From NCBI GenBank assembly GCA_949128115.1, contig OX421963.1, positions 57,655,306 to 57,719,305 on the forward strand: a stretch of DNA of 64,000 bases, written 5' to 3'. Origin of the DNA: Anaspis maculata. Taxonomy: Eukaryota; Arthropoda; Insecta; Coleoptera; Scraptiidae. The notes below the pieces were generated by a model. The model saw only the letters and a list, made by a program, of their open reading frames with translations. It searched no databases and had not been told where the DNA came from. This document shows, one piece after another, positions 24,376 through 34,270 of this stretch. Each line of letters opens with the position of its first letter. Positions within the stretch are counted from its first letter, which is position 1. Position numbers and translations under genes: made by a program.

Positions 24376-25583
24376 TTAAAGTAGTTCGTCGTAACTCTAC
24401 ACTTGGTTAAAGAAGTCAGTGGTTTGATGACTCTACACCATGTTAAAGTTGTTCGTCGTAACTCTACACTTGGTTGAAGAAGTCAGTGGTTTGATGACTC
24501 TACACCATGTTAAAGTAGTTCGTCGTAACTCTACACTTGGTTAAAGAAGTCAGTGGTTTGATGGCTCTACACCATGTTAAAGTAGTTCGTCGTAACTCTA
24601 CACTTGGTTAAAGAAGTCAGTGGTTTGATAACTCTACACTTGGTTAAAGAAGTTAGTGTGTTGATGACTCTACACCATGTTAAAGTAGTTCGTCGTAACT
24701 CTACACTTGGTTAAAGAAGTCAGTGTGTTGATGACTCTACACCATGTTGAAGTAGTTCGTCGTAACTCTACACTTGGTTAAAGAAGTCAGTGTGTTGATG
24801 GCTCTACACCATGTTAAAGTAGTTCGTCGTAACTCTACACTTGGTTGAAGAAGTCAGTGGTTTGATGACTCTACACCATGTTAAAATAGTTCAGCGTAAC
24901 TCTACACTGGGCTAAAGAAGTCAGAGGTTTGATGACTCTACACCATGTTAAAGTAGTTGGTCGTAACTCTACACTTGATTAAAGAAGTCAGTAATTTGAT
25001 AACTCTACACCATGTTAAAGTAGTTCGTCGTAACTCTACACTTGGTTGAAGAAGTCAGTGGTTTGATGGCTCTACACCATGTTAAAGTAGTTCGTCGTAA
25101 CTCTACACTTGGTTAAAGAAGTCAGTGGTTTGATAACTCTACACTTGGTTAAAGAAGTTAGTGTGTTGATGACTCTACACCATGTTAAAGTAGTTCGTCG
25201 TAACCCTACACTTGGTTAAAGAAGTCAGTGTGTTGATGACTCTACACCATGTTAAAGTAGTTCGTCGTAACTCAACACTTGGTTAAAGAAGTCAGTGTGT
25301 TGATGGCTCTACACCATGTTAAAGTAGTTCGTCGTAACTCTACACTTGGTTGAAGAAGTCAGTGGTTTGATGACTCTACACCATGTTAAAATAGTTCAGC
25401 GTAACTCTACACTGGGCTAAAGAAGTCAGAGGTTTGATGACTCTACACCATGTTAAAGTAGTTGGTCGTAACTCTACACTTGATTAAAGAAGTCAGTAAT
25501 TTGATAACTCTACACCATGTTAAAGTAGTTGGTCGTAACTCTACACTTGATTAAAGAATTCAGTAATTTGATGACTCTACACA
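24376..25583 (+). repeat. 67-bp satellite array with 505-bp higher-order repeat
   Basis: About 18 units of roughly 67 bp; consensus words are TTAAAGTAGTTCGTCGTAAC, TCTACACTTGGTTAAAGAAG and TTTGATGACTCTACACCATG. A block starting at 24561 is repeated almost unchanged at 25066 (offset 505 bp), including shared variants such as GTGTGTTGATGACTC and TAACTCTACACTGGGCTAAAG. No CRISPR-like spacers: units are contiguous. The array lies between the integrase remnant and the 3' LTR. Confidence 0.9.
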
Positions 25584-25763
25584 CACTTAGTTACAGTGGA
25601 TTTTTTTTTGTCTGGCCGCGACACAAAACCTGATGTTTTCTTGGATATCAAAGGCCTCGCAAGTCTCCGGTTCATCGCAAGGGCTCTGGCCTTCTGGCTT
25701 CTACGAGTTCTACGTCAGGATAGGCCGAGCTGGGCCGAGAGCGTCCCATCGTCAGGTTGGCCG
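25584..25763 (+). other. 3' internal end of the LTR retrotransposon
   Basis: GC-rich 180 bases between the satellite array and the 3' LTR. No convincing polypurine tract is visible directly before 25764, which weakens, but does not overturn, the LTR call. Confidence 0.45.
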
Positions 25764-26016
25764 TGTTAGCGCCATCTAGAATGGGTACCCTACTACTTCG
25801 GCATAGGCACTAGGCAGCCCCATGTCATGGTGCAGGTACCGCCATCTCTACTCGGCAGCGAGTGCATGTCAGGATGCAGGGTGGTAAACGCCACCACTTC
25901 CATCGTGCCTTGCGAACAGCTTGTTGCCTTTTTGCTTATTCTCTTTGCTTTGTGTAATTGTGGATAATTATAACGTTCACACTGTTCAATCCCTAAAGTG
26001 TTGTTCACCTATAATA
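25764..26016 (+). repeat. 3' long terminal repeat
   Basis: 253 bases, identical to the 5' LTR except for an extra ACTAGGC near 25807, GTACCG for GTAGCG, and CTAAAG for CTGAAG. Followed by the AGTTT duplication at 26017-26021. The ORF at 25793-26008 mirrors one in the 5' LTR and is not a gene. Confidence 0.8.
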
Positions 26017-26102
26017 AGTTTTATCTCGACCGGAACGTTATATGTACCATGCGCTATGTGTTCCCCCGTTATTATATTACCCTTTATCAAATTTCATGAC
26101 CA

Positions 26103-26233
26103 GGGGGGGTGTGAATAAAAATTTAGCAAAAGCTTCTACTTCGATTTTGGGGGAGTTGCTAAGTAAGTTTTTCCTAGCAACACCTCAAAAATCTGAGCAA
26201 AAGCTTTTGCTAACTTTTTATTCACACCACCCC
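26103..26233. mobile_element. Foldback MITE with GGGGTGTGAATAAAAA ends
   Basis: Left GGGGGGTGTGAATAAAAA and TTAGCAAAAGCTT pair with right AAGCTTTTGCTAA and TTTTTATTCACACCACCCC. The arms also pair further in (TTGGGGGAGTTGCTAAG / CTAGCAACACCTCAAAA) across a loop of about ten bases. Confidence 0.75.
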
Positions 26234-26429
26234 TTTGCTTATTTGCAAAGGCTTTGTTTATTTTTGAATTATTGAATGAAAACGATATTTTCTTAGTTTT
26301 TGGAGGCTGGACGGCGGCATTATTATCATTCATCAAGCGGAATTTTGAAAAAGGATCTTAGATACTCCCATGTTAAGAGATAGGTAGTCAATGGTTGGTC
26401 GTTGGCTATTTTATTCTGGGACACCCCGT

Positions 26430-27018
26430 ATAAAAACCATCTATTATTAGGTGATTTTTTGCTAAGGTTCCTACTACAGTCCAACTATTTATAGTCTAAT
26501 TAACCTTTGTTCGATCGAGATACCTACTTACGCCTGATAGATAATATCATCATCGCCTATTGAATTATTTATTCAGGTGTCCCAAAACTCGCGATTCAGA
26601 GTCAGAGACAGTTTAGGGAAATGCTGAACCACAACCAGCCCTAGCGATCGCCTGGCCAAAATTATCGTGAAAATCTAAGCACTTGTGATATTAGTGTTGA
26701 AAAAATAATTAATGTTTATTTTTAAAGATATGGGGGATGGAAGGTTGGGACTTCGCATCGCTCTATTTTCGCTATTCAAAGTGACTTTGTGAAACTGTTT
26801 GTGGAAGACTGATCATGGAGTGAAATCCCACCCACAAATTATCAATTAGTGGATGCACACTGAATCTCTGCTTACGATACAGGGTGAACCATGAATCACA
26901 CAAATCCAGTTTTCGTTACTAATGCTTGTAAAATATTCCATTAGTCCCTAAAATAATTTAAAACAAAACAATCATGGGTCTGCTTGTTTCCACAGAAACA
27001 TTTTTAGAGGCTTTCATA
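26430..27018. other. No gene; one repeat terminus
   Basis: At 26574 starts CAGGTGTCCCAAAACTCGCG; a diverged copy starts at 47133 (CAGGATGTTCCAGAACTCGG) and the similarity runs for about 50 bases. The matching right end was not found in either place. Another CAGGGTGAACC terminus is at 26882. Confidence 0.45.
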
Positions 27019-27020
27019 TA

Positions 27021-27381
27021 CCGAGCGTTCATTAATTAAGTGGGTCAAGGGTGCCTGTGACTTTGAAAACATCTGTCGGAACTAGCATCGTTCGTTTGAT
27101 GTCTGTAATTTTTTGGTTATCGTAATTTGTCAAACCAGTCGCAGTTTTCGTTTTCGGAACATTTTAAATGTGGTTTTCACGGCAGGGCACAAAACCTACA
27201 TGATCGAGGAGTATTTTCGAACATGAAGTATTCTCGTGCTCTGATAGCAGATCAGAGATCAATAATATGGAACGTGACTTGTCAAAGTTTGACAAATTTA
27301 TTACAAAAGGATGACGCTAGTTTCGACAGACGTTTTTGAATTCACAGGCACCCTTGACCCATTTAATTTATGAACTCTCGG
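27021..27381. mobile_element. TA-flanked element with CCGAG(C/A)GTTCAT ends
   Basis: TA plus CCGAGCGTTCATTAATTAAG at the left and CTTAATTTATGAACTCTCGG-like sequence plus TA at the right. The terminal inverted repeat runs about 70 bases (GGGTCAAGGGTGCCTGTGA, CTGTCGGAACTAGC). In between, FTAGHKTYMIEEYFRT at about 27176-27223 resembles the start of a Tc1/mariner-type helix-turn-helix region, followed at once by a stop. That resemblance is weak; the element is otherwise non-coding. Confidence 0.65.
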
Positions 27382-27429
27382 TATTTTCAATAAGTAAAAA
27401 CAAGTGAATATGCTTTCAAGGGCGTAACG

Positions 27430-27837
27430 CTCAGTGACGCATTTTTTTCTGATAGATCCGCATATAAGAGTGCTAAACAAGTTTTCCGAAAATTAGTTGA
27501 CTTGTGGGGACGTCAATGTGGCGGGTCAAGATGACTGCGAATTGGTTAACCAACGTTAGAACCATGGATGATCTTACGAGACACCAGTACCCTATGTCCG
27601 AAATTTCATTAAAAACGAATCGTTTACGAAAAAGTTCAATATGGCTGGCCAAAATGGCAGAGAACCGTAAAACTGACTTCGACATCATATATTGCTGTAC
27701 AAGACAAACGTATGTTTCAAGTTTCATCAAGATCGGTTCACTTACGAAAAAGTTGTCAGTAAATCGTAAAATCGACTTAGCAGTCCAAAATTCATTATTC
27801 CGTTATACGAGACCAAAGTTTTTTGCAAGTTCCATCA
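27430..27837 (+). repeat. Diverged relatives of the 15835-16190 modules
   Basis: Contains TTCAATATGGCTGGCCAAAATGG, split around 27635-27657, and CAAGTTTCATCAAGATCGG at 27718-27736, in the same order as the modules at 15835-16190. The 135-codon ORF at 27504-27911 runs through these words and shows no domain. Confidence 0.45.
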
Positions 27838-28245
27838 CAATAGGTCGTTTCGTTTGGGCTGCGCATGTGTGGCGTGAATTTCATAGTTTGATACACCGAT
27901 ATTGGGAATGACCACTAGAAAATCTTGTAGTGCACCTAAAATTCCACAAATAATTTGGAATGTGTGTAAAAGTGACAGCCAAGAACCAGTAGCTGGTCAG
28001 GCGGTTAGATCAGCGCCGCGATTCTGTACTCGCCCACCGACACTTGTCGGTGTCGGTAGCTAGGCAGGAGCGAATTTGATTGGTTCTCACCCTAGCTACC
28101 TATCCGATAGTTGTCGGTGGGCGAGTACAGAATAGCGGCCCAGAGCATGTAGCGTTGCCATTCAGCTGGCAGGTGTACGAAAGTTTTCAAAATTTGGCGC
28201 CTTTGCGCATGCGCACCTGCCCAAACGAAATAGCCTATTAGTACA
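27838..28245. mobile_element. Foldback with TTTCGTTTGGGC arms, interrupted
   Basis: Left AATAGGTCGTTTCGTTTGGG and TGCGCATG pair with right CCCAAACGAAATAGCCTATT and CATGCGCA. The arms flank a second, complete foldback at 28012-28141, so this is probably another nested pair. Confidence 0.55.
28012..28141. mobile_element. Foldback MITE with GGGCCGCTATTCTGTACTCG ends
   Basis: Right end CGAGTACAGAATAGCGGCCC pairs with left (A)GCGCCGCGATTCTGTACTCG. Inner pairs are CCCACCGACA/TGTCGGTGGG and GTAGCTAGG/CCTAGCTAC. The outer 13 bases match the foldback at 19712; the interior does not. Confidence 0.75.
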
Positions 28246-28600
28246 CCCAGAAAAAAGTCCAACATAGCTATCCAAGTCCCAAGATGGCGTGGGATCGCAG
28301 AACCAAGCATGAAAAAAAACAAGCAAGTCTGACACGAATATTTCTCTTTCATCAAAATCGGCCTGGTAAAACGAGCGTTCAATATATGGGGTCCCAAGAT
28401 GGCATCACAATTGAAACAAGTGAGTATGCCTTCACGTGCGTGAGTCTCAGTAGCGCATTTTCTCAAAGAGGCATATTGTGAACGTAAAGAAATTTGGTTG
28501 AAGGAGAAACACCATTCCTTGCCCACTTTCTTCATTTGAAACTCATTGTGATATTTTGTTATCAGAATGGGGTACTTGCCAACTAAATAGATTTGAATGA
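28246..28600 (+). repeat. Further module-like repeat relatives
   Basis: CAAGATGGCGTGGGATC (28271) and TTCATCAAAATCGGCC (28349), with CCAAGATGGCATCACAATTG (28393), resemble the modules at 15835. The 197-codon minus-strand ORF at 28092-28685 crosses this repeat and the foldback and is rejected as a gene. Confidence 0.4.
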
Positions 28601-28609
28601 AAATTCTTT

Positions 28610-30060
28610 CACTCATCAATATTTTTTTGTTTGAGGGCGGGAGCTGGGAGCGGCGACTAATCAAAAGTGGCCTATCTCTTCCCATTTTTAGTCAGCTATC
28701 TATATAGCGGAACAATTAGATCGCCATGTCTTCAAGGTTATGTTTTACATTTATCTCTTACTTTGGGGGCGGCGTGTGGGAGCGGCAGAGTTTGGCAAAG
28801 AAATTTTTCCACAGTTTGAGTTGGGAGTTTCTGAATGTTTGAGGTAACATTAAAATGTAAATCAGTGGAAATTATTGGAAGTTGCACATTTTTGTTCTTT
28901 TGGGGGTGGAAGTTGGAGGCGGCGTCATATCAAAAGTAGCCTATTCTTTCCCATTTTTAGTAAGCTATGTATATAGCGAAAGAATTAGATCGTTAAGTCT
29001 TCGGGTTTATGTTTTTCATTCATCTCTCACTTTGATGGCAGCGTATGGGGGCGGCAGCATTCGGCAAAGTAACTGTTGCACAGTTTGAGTTGGAAGTTAC
29101 TAAATGTAAGGGAAATATGACAATTAGTGAAAATTGTGAAAGTTGCATTTTTTGCTTGGAGGCGGCAGCTGGAGGCGGCGGCTAATTAAAGTGGCCTATC
29201 TTTTTCCAATTTCAGTCAGCTATCAATATAGTGAAAGAATTAGATCGCTATGTCTTCAGGTTCATGTTTTTCATTTATCTCTTACTTTGGGGGCGGCGTG
29301 TGGGAGCGGCAGCGTTCGGCTGAGCAAATGTTGCACAATTTGAGTTGGCAGTTCCTAAATGTTGAAGGGAACATCTCAATCAGTAACATTTGTGAAAGTT
29401 GCACTTTTTATCGTTTGGGGGCGGAATCTGGGGGCGGCGACTAACCAAAAGTAGCCTATCCTTTCACATTTTTAGTCAGCTATTTATATACCGATAGAAT
29501 CAGATCGCTATGTTTTCGGGTTTATGTTTTTCATCCATCTCTCACTTTGATGGCAGCGTATGGGGGCGGCAGCATTCGACAAAGTAACTGTTGCACAGTT
29601 TGAGTTGGAAGTTACTAAATGTAAGGGAAATATGACAATCAGTGAAAATTGTGAAAGTTGCATTTTTTTACTTGGAGGCGGCAGCTGGAGGCGGCGGCTA
29701 ATTAAAAGTGGCTTATCTTTTTCCAATTTCAGTCAGCTATTAATATAGTGAAAGAATTAGATCGTTATGTCTTCAGGTTCATGTTTTTCATTTATCTTTT
29801 ACTTTGGGGGCGGCGTGTGGGAGCGGCAGCGTTCGGCTGAGCAAATGTTGCACAATTTGAGTTGGCAGTTCCTAAATGTTGAAGGGAACATCTCAATCAG
29901 TAACATTTGTGAAAGTTGCACTTTTCATCGTTTGGGGGCGGAATCTGGGGGCGGCGACTAACCAAAAGTAGCCTATCCTTTCACATTTTTAGTCAGCTAT
30001 TTATATACCGAAAGAATCAGATCGCTATGTCTTCGGGTTCATGTTTTTCATTTTAAAGTG
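28610..30060 (+). repeat. About 259-bp tandem modules arranged as 517-bp dimers
   Basis: Modules start near 28637, 28911, 29170, 29430, 29687 and 29946, each with GGGGGCGG- or GGAGGCGG-type words, AAAGT(G/A)GCCTATC, TCAGCTAT and AGATCG(C/T)TATGTCTTC. Alternate modules are the most alike: positions 29158-29417 match 29675-29933 and 29418 onward matches 29934 onward, an offset of 516-517 bp. Small ORFs recur (29250-29444 and 29767-29961 are near-identical) but follow the repeat and have no known domain. Confidence 0.75.
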
Positions 30061-30730
30061 CTTGGGGGCGGTTTTTAGCAGTTTTTTCATGTTGGCGGCG
30101 CATATTGAAGACGGAATGTTTGTTGGCTCACGTTTATAAGTGGCAACTATGTATTATTCAAAAAATGAGAACACTAGAGCATCAGGTCTGGTAGAAAGTG
30201 CAATATTATGTTATTTCAAGTTCATCGGGGGCGGTTTTCTCTATGTTGGCGGCGCAATATGGACATCCAATATAGCCTAGCCCTCCTTTGGGAGTGGCAG
30301 CTATGTAACAGCGAAAAAATTAGAAAGCTAGGTCGTCTAGTTTTGGAGGAGTTCGATGAACGGACGGACGGACGGACGGACGGACGGACGGACGGACGGA
30401 CAAAGCGGTTGCAATAGCGATTTTCATCAAGATGGAAAATGCGCTAAAAATGCCCGCATTAGCCAGTTAGCCACCCTTCCGGGCGTAAGCTATTCATCGG
30501 AAAAAGTTGCAAAGTTTCAACTCTATTCCTCTAGGAGGAGTTCAAGTTACAAAATTTGTACATAGACAAACAGACAGTCAGACATCCAGATCTGATCTTG
30601 ACTTATCATTGGTCAATTGATCATATGAATAGATGAAATCTCTGTCGAAAATACGGTCAAATAGACCGCGGAATAGGCATCAGACAAACCGGCCACAATA
30701 TAGCACTTCCTTCGAAAATGCTCAGTAGTA
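30061..30730 (+). repeat. Repeat tail with (CGGA)n array and AAACCGGCCACA end
   Basis: Ten CGGA units at 30361-30401 follow GAGGAGTTCGATGAA and are followed by CAAAGCGG. A second segment with GTAAGCTATTCATCGGAAAA and AGACAAACAGACAGTCAGAC ends near 30685-30730 with AAACCGGCCACAATATAGCA. These tails match those at 16461, 17552 and 8211 in arrangement. Confidence 0.6.
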
Positions 30731-30871
30731 TAATATAATAAGTGCAATAAAAATTATCGATAATTTTTGGAAAATGTGCACGAATGCCAGTTCAGTTGGG
30801 AAAGAGCACGAGTGCACGTGGTGCACGAGTGCCTTTTCCAGTTTAACTTGCATGAGTGAAGATTTGTCAAA
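30722..30871 (+). repeat. Left arm of a 145-bp inverted repeat pair
   Basis: AATTATCGATAATTTTTGG, AAAATGTGCACGAATGC, GGGAAAGAGCACGAGTGCAC and CTTTTCCAGTTTAACTTGC are all found reverse-complemented at 32381-32526 with high identity. Confidence 0.8.
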
Positions 30872-32380
30872 ATATAAATAGGTCAACACATGAAGTGGTC
30901 CACCCCAAAATTTTGCCTCATTTGAGGGGGCATATCTCGGAAAATACGTTACCGAATATTAAAAGCCTGCTGATGCCTGAAAGAGGGTCCGGGTCCTGAA
31001 GGTATCACAGCGTGTCCGGTGTTCACTGACATTGTACTTTATATACAGGGTGACAACGGAAGGAGTGCCGAAGTGGTCCATTTTCAACACTGGGTAACTT
31101 TTGCTAAAAAAAAACAGACTTTTTCTGGTGCTATTCTTGGAGAGCACTTATCAAAATCTCGAAACGGTTTTTGACTTGTCTCCGTATTTTGATTTTTCAA
31201 AAAAATGTGTCGCTTTATGTGAAATTTGAATTTTCTGATGCTGCTTCCGTCATTGGTCATGCAGTTGGCTGTAATTTGGCACAAATGCATAATTTGCCGT
31301 AAGAAACTACCCCATGAGAATTTTTTACCCCACGGACATCTAATGGTGCTACCCCTGTGGTCACCTGGTACCTGCTTAGGGTCGGTCTCAAATGGGGTAG
31401 GTTGCGACGATACATTTCATTGTTATCAAACACAGTGTGGCTCTAATATAGATTTAGTAACCATTCGTTGCATTACAAGTCCCATAGTTACCATATCAGC
31501 CCTATTTTGGTCACTTTTGTACAGGGTGCGTCATAAGAAAAGTTACAAGGCTATATCTCGAGAACGGAAGAAGGCAGAATCAAAAAATTTTCTTTTGTTT
31601 CAATCTGATACACCGATGCACATTTTAGCAGAGTGTAGATTTTTTCAAAACAGTCCCTAACTAGGGGTTGAAGGTGACCATACCATTTTGGAAAAGTGTT
31701 TTTTTTTTAAATAGATATCTTGTTAATCTGAATGACAATATGAGTAAAAAATGACATTTTCAAATTGATATGCCCAACCCTAGAGTTTCTACCCCAAGTA
31801 GAAATTAATAAAAAAATGTTTATTACGAAACTGTCTACCTTATAAAAAAAGGTTATTCTACCTGACATCCTTTTGATGTGGATCAAATAGACATAGACAA
31901 ATAGACAGGGGCATTTTTTTAAATCCTACAAGATTCGAATCAAATTTTTAAAAACAGCCCCCACTCACAAGATAAGTAATTACGATCAAACTGCAATTAT
32001 TCGAATTCCAAGGCAATCTCATAGCAAAAACAAACCTCCACAAAACCAGCAATCGAAGTAAGGAAAATTTTTCTGTTGGATATGGAAAAAGGGTTATCGA
32101 GCAAGATACCCGGCAGTTTTTGTTACTCTTTTGTTCTCATGTTTTTATTCCAATACACGTTGTTTAATGTTGCTGTTTTATTTTGTTTATTTGATCAAAT
32201 CCCCTCCCCACAAACATCAATAATTTGATATCTATATTTTCTTTGATAGTAGGTAGTCGCTCCCTGACGACAATGACTACAGTGACTAGTTGACAATGTC
32301 ATAGGCGTGAAAGATTTTTTGATTCATGAAATTTTCTGATAAAATATAACTCGTGCAATGAAAATGCATCTATAATTTCT
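30872..32380. other. Spacer between the inverted repeat arms
   Basis: Carries CAGGGTG-type termini at 31047 and 31524, but no matching partners were found. The stretch 30880-31290 resembles 52870-53400 (GTGGTCCACCCCAAAATTTTGCCTCA-like opening, then ATACAGGGTG). The 144-codon ORF at 31226-31660 has no domain signal and overlaps a repeat terminus. Confidence 0.5.
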
Positions 32381-32526
32381 GACAAATCTTCACTCATGCA
32401 AGTTAAACTGGAAAAGGCACTCGTGCAATACGTGCACTCGTGCTCTTTCCCAACTAAACTTGCATTCGTGCACATTTTCCAAAAATTATCGATAATTTTC
32501 ATTGCACTAGTTATATTACTACTGAT
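32381..32526 (-). repeat. Right arm of the 145-bp inverted repeat pair
   Basis: Reverse complement of 30722-30871. The arm contains its own ATTATCGATAAT palindrome. Confidence 0.8.
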
Positions 32527-33193
32527 AATTAACAAGCAGAAAAAAGGAGAGCCTTTCTGATTATTTTGTTTTCTTCCCTTCGAGGTTTAGTCAAAATTCA
32601 AAAGTGCAAAACTATTATAAAGCATAACCTTTGTCGAGTAGGTATCAAGCAATCCTCGAAGCAATCAATCAAATGATAATATAGAGCCGCCTTGGAGCCT
32701 TGTCCAGCTTTTCAAAAATTTCGCCAGGGGATAGGTGTGGACGTCAGGGGACACATCATACAAGTTTTTTTTTGCGCATGAAGTCATTGGGGGATATCTA
32801 TCTGATTTTTTCCTGTTAGTCGAAGCCTTAGGGGGGACTTATCCCCTTAATCCCTCCCCCGTGGGTACGCTCCTGATTATCTCTATGACTTCACTCCAAC
32901 TCCCTATATGTAGTTTATGCAGAAACAGTTTTTAATGAAAAACGATCGTGAGAACAGCTTGGTTTTATTAGTATAAATTGAACTCTTCTATACGTATCTA
33001 TTCTACAAAACGAAACTTCACAATGCAATCTTCGATTTTTATGAATATACACCTATCTGCCTCTACTGTCATTACTAACAGGGTATTTAGTCATTCGTCA
33101 GTCATCGTAGAACAACTTTTGGTTCTGGCGGAGCCTGGAGGCTCTAGCCCTCAGCAGTTATGATCTACCTATTTACTCTGTTGGGAGTACATA

Positions 33194-34270
33194 CCGGGTG
33201 ATCATTTGAAAACTATCCACCTGCAATAACTCCCGATTCCTAGTGAAAATGTCTTCGAGCAAAAACAGGTCGATTTTTATATCGAGGGGGACATCTAAAA
33301 CATACATTAGCGTTTTTCTATCTTCAGCCCCCTCGCCCCCACTTACCCCAACTTTGGAATTTCAAATTACACAACCTATTTTGCGATACATTAAATTCAA
33401 CAGAAATAAATTCTCTTCCTAAAAAAAATATTTCTAAACTTTTAACCCCACCCCTCTTCCCCCCCCAAAATTCTCTGAGTGTCCAAATCAATATTCTTGA
33501 CCTCCTAATTCTCTTCAATGCAGTCAACGTCATCCTGCACAGCGTTAAAAAAGATTCTATGGAAAAAAGTGCCACCCAAATTCACCCCTTTGCTCCCCCC
33601 TCCTCACCTTGAAAATCTAAAATGACAATACCTACTTTGTGATACATCAAATTAAAGGGAATTGAATTCTTTCCCTGAACACAATTTTTTCGAAATTTTT
33701 AAAACCCCTGTTCCCCTACTAAAATACTCCAAATGTCCAGCTGAATGGGGGAGGGGTTGAAAATTTCAAAAAAATTGTTTTCAGAAAGAGAATTTAATTC
33801 CCTTTGATTTGATGTATTACAAAGTGGGTGTGGTTGTGTTAAATTTTAAAGTTGAGGTGGGGGAGAGCAATGGGTCAATTTGAGTGACTTTTTTTTTCAC
33901 CGAAAATTCTCTTCTTTGAAGCTATTCAGGATGATGCTGACTAAACTGAAGAGAATTGAGGGGTCCAGAATATTGAAAGGGACACTCAGAGAATTTTTAG
34001 GGAAAAGGGGGGTGGAGTTGAATTTTTTCAAAATATCTTTTTCAAAAAGAGAATTTGATTTTCTCCAATTTGATGTATCGCAAGATAGGTAGTGTCATCT
34101 GAAATTTTATTTTTGGGATGGGTGGGGGCGAGGGGGCTGAAGATAGAAATTTGCCAATGTATGTTTGAGATGTCCCCTTCGATATAAAAATCGACCTGTT
34201 TTTGCTCGAAGAAATATTGACTAGGAATCGGGAGTCATTGCAGGTGGATAGTTTTCAAATGATCACCCGG
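33194..34270. mobile_element. 1.08-kb foldback element (CCGGGTGATCATTTG family)
   Basis: TA-flanked and palindromic over its whole length around about 33732. Outer pairs are GTGATCATTTGAAAACTATC/GATAGTTTTCAAATGATCAC, AAAAACAGGTCGATTTTTAT and AGGGGGCTGAAGATAGAAA; inner pairs continue with TTCTCTGAGTGTCC-type and ATTCTCTTCAATGCAG-type words. Arm identity falls toward the centre. A left-half relative is at 41606-42042. ORFs 33324-33575 and 33880-34092 are mirror images of the same arm sequence and not genes. Confidence 0.85.

Larger units (their letters stand above)
20222..26016 (+). mobile_element. LTR retrotransposon, Ty3/Gypsy-like, young insertion with dead genes
   Basis: Bounded by near-identical direct repeats (20222-20467 and 25764-26016) and a 5-bp AGTTT target duplication. 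The inside begins TCAGAAGTGG, a plausible primer-binding site. In order it holds a gag-like region with a damaged zinc knuckle (about 21290-21340), a damaged retropepsin (21651-21940), an integrase remnant (22045-22460), a 67-bp satellite array split by a piggyBac element, and the 3' LTR. Reverse transcriptase and RNase H are missing. The two LTRs differ by only 2 substitutions and one 7-base indel, so the insertion is recent although its reading frames are broken; it must have been mobilised by proteins from elsewhere. BEL/Pao is the alternative class. Confidence 0.8.
18394..26428. mobile_element. Outer DNA element with about 110-bp terminal inverted repeats, now 8 kb
   Basis: The left end at 18394 (CAGGCGTCCCAGAATAAA) pairs with the right end at 26428 (TTTATTCTGGGACACCCCG), and both have TA outside. 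The similarity continues inward to the words CATCCAAGACCATTTTTCAAAA (about 18470-18491, split here) and their complement near 26340-26365. Removing the LTR retrotransposon and its duplication leaves about 2.2 kb, a plausible size for a Tc1-like element. No transposase is seen in the remaining 18.5-20.2 kb segment. The pairing of two ends 8 kb apart is an inference. Confidence 0.55.

Noticed and set aside
24376..25583. Regular array as a CRISPR
   Set aside because: Units are contiguous with no unique spacers, and the context is eukaryotic transposons.
20178..26008. Matching minus-strand ORFs in both LTRs
   Set aside because: They occur because the LTRs are copies; stop-free by chance and without a domain.
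28092..28685. 197-codon minus-strand ORF
   Set aside because: It runs through a foldback arm pair and module-type repeats and has no domain; open length comes from repeat composition.
29250..29961. Two near-identical small ORFs (29250-29444, 29767-29961) as a gene family
   Set aside because: They repeat because the 517-bp dimer repeats; no domain or start signal.
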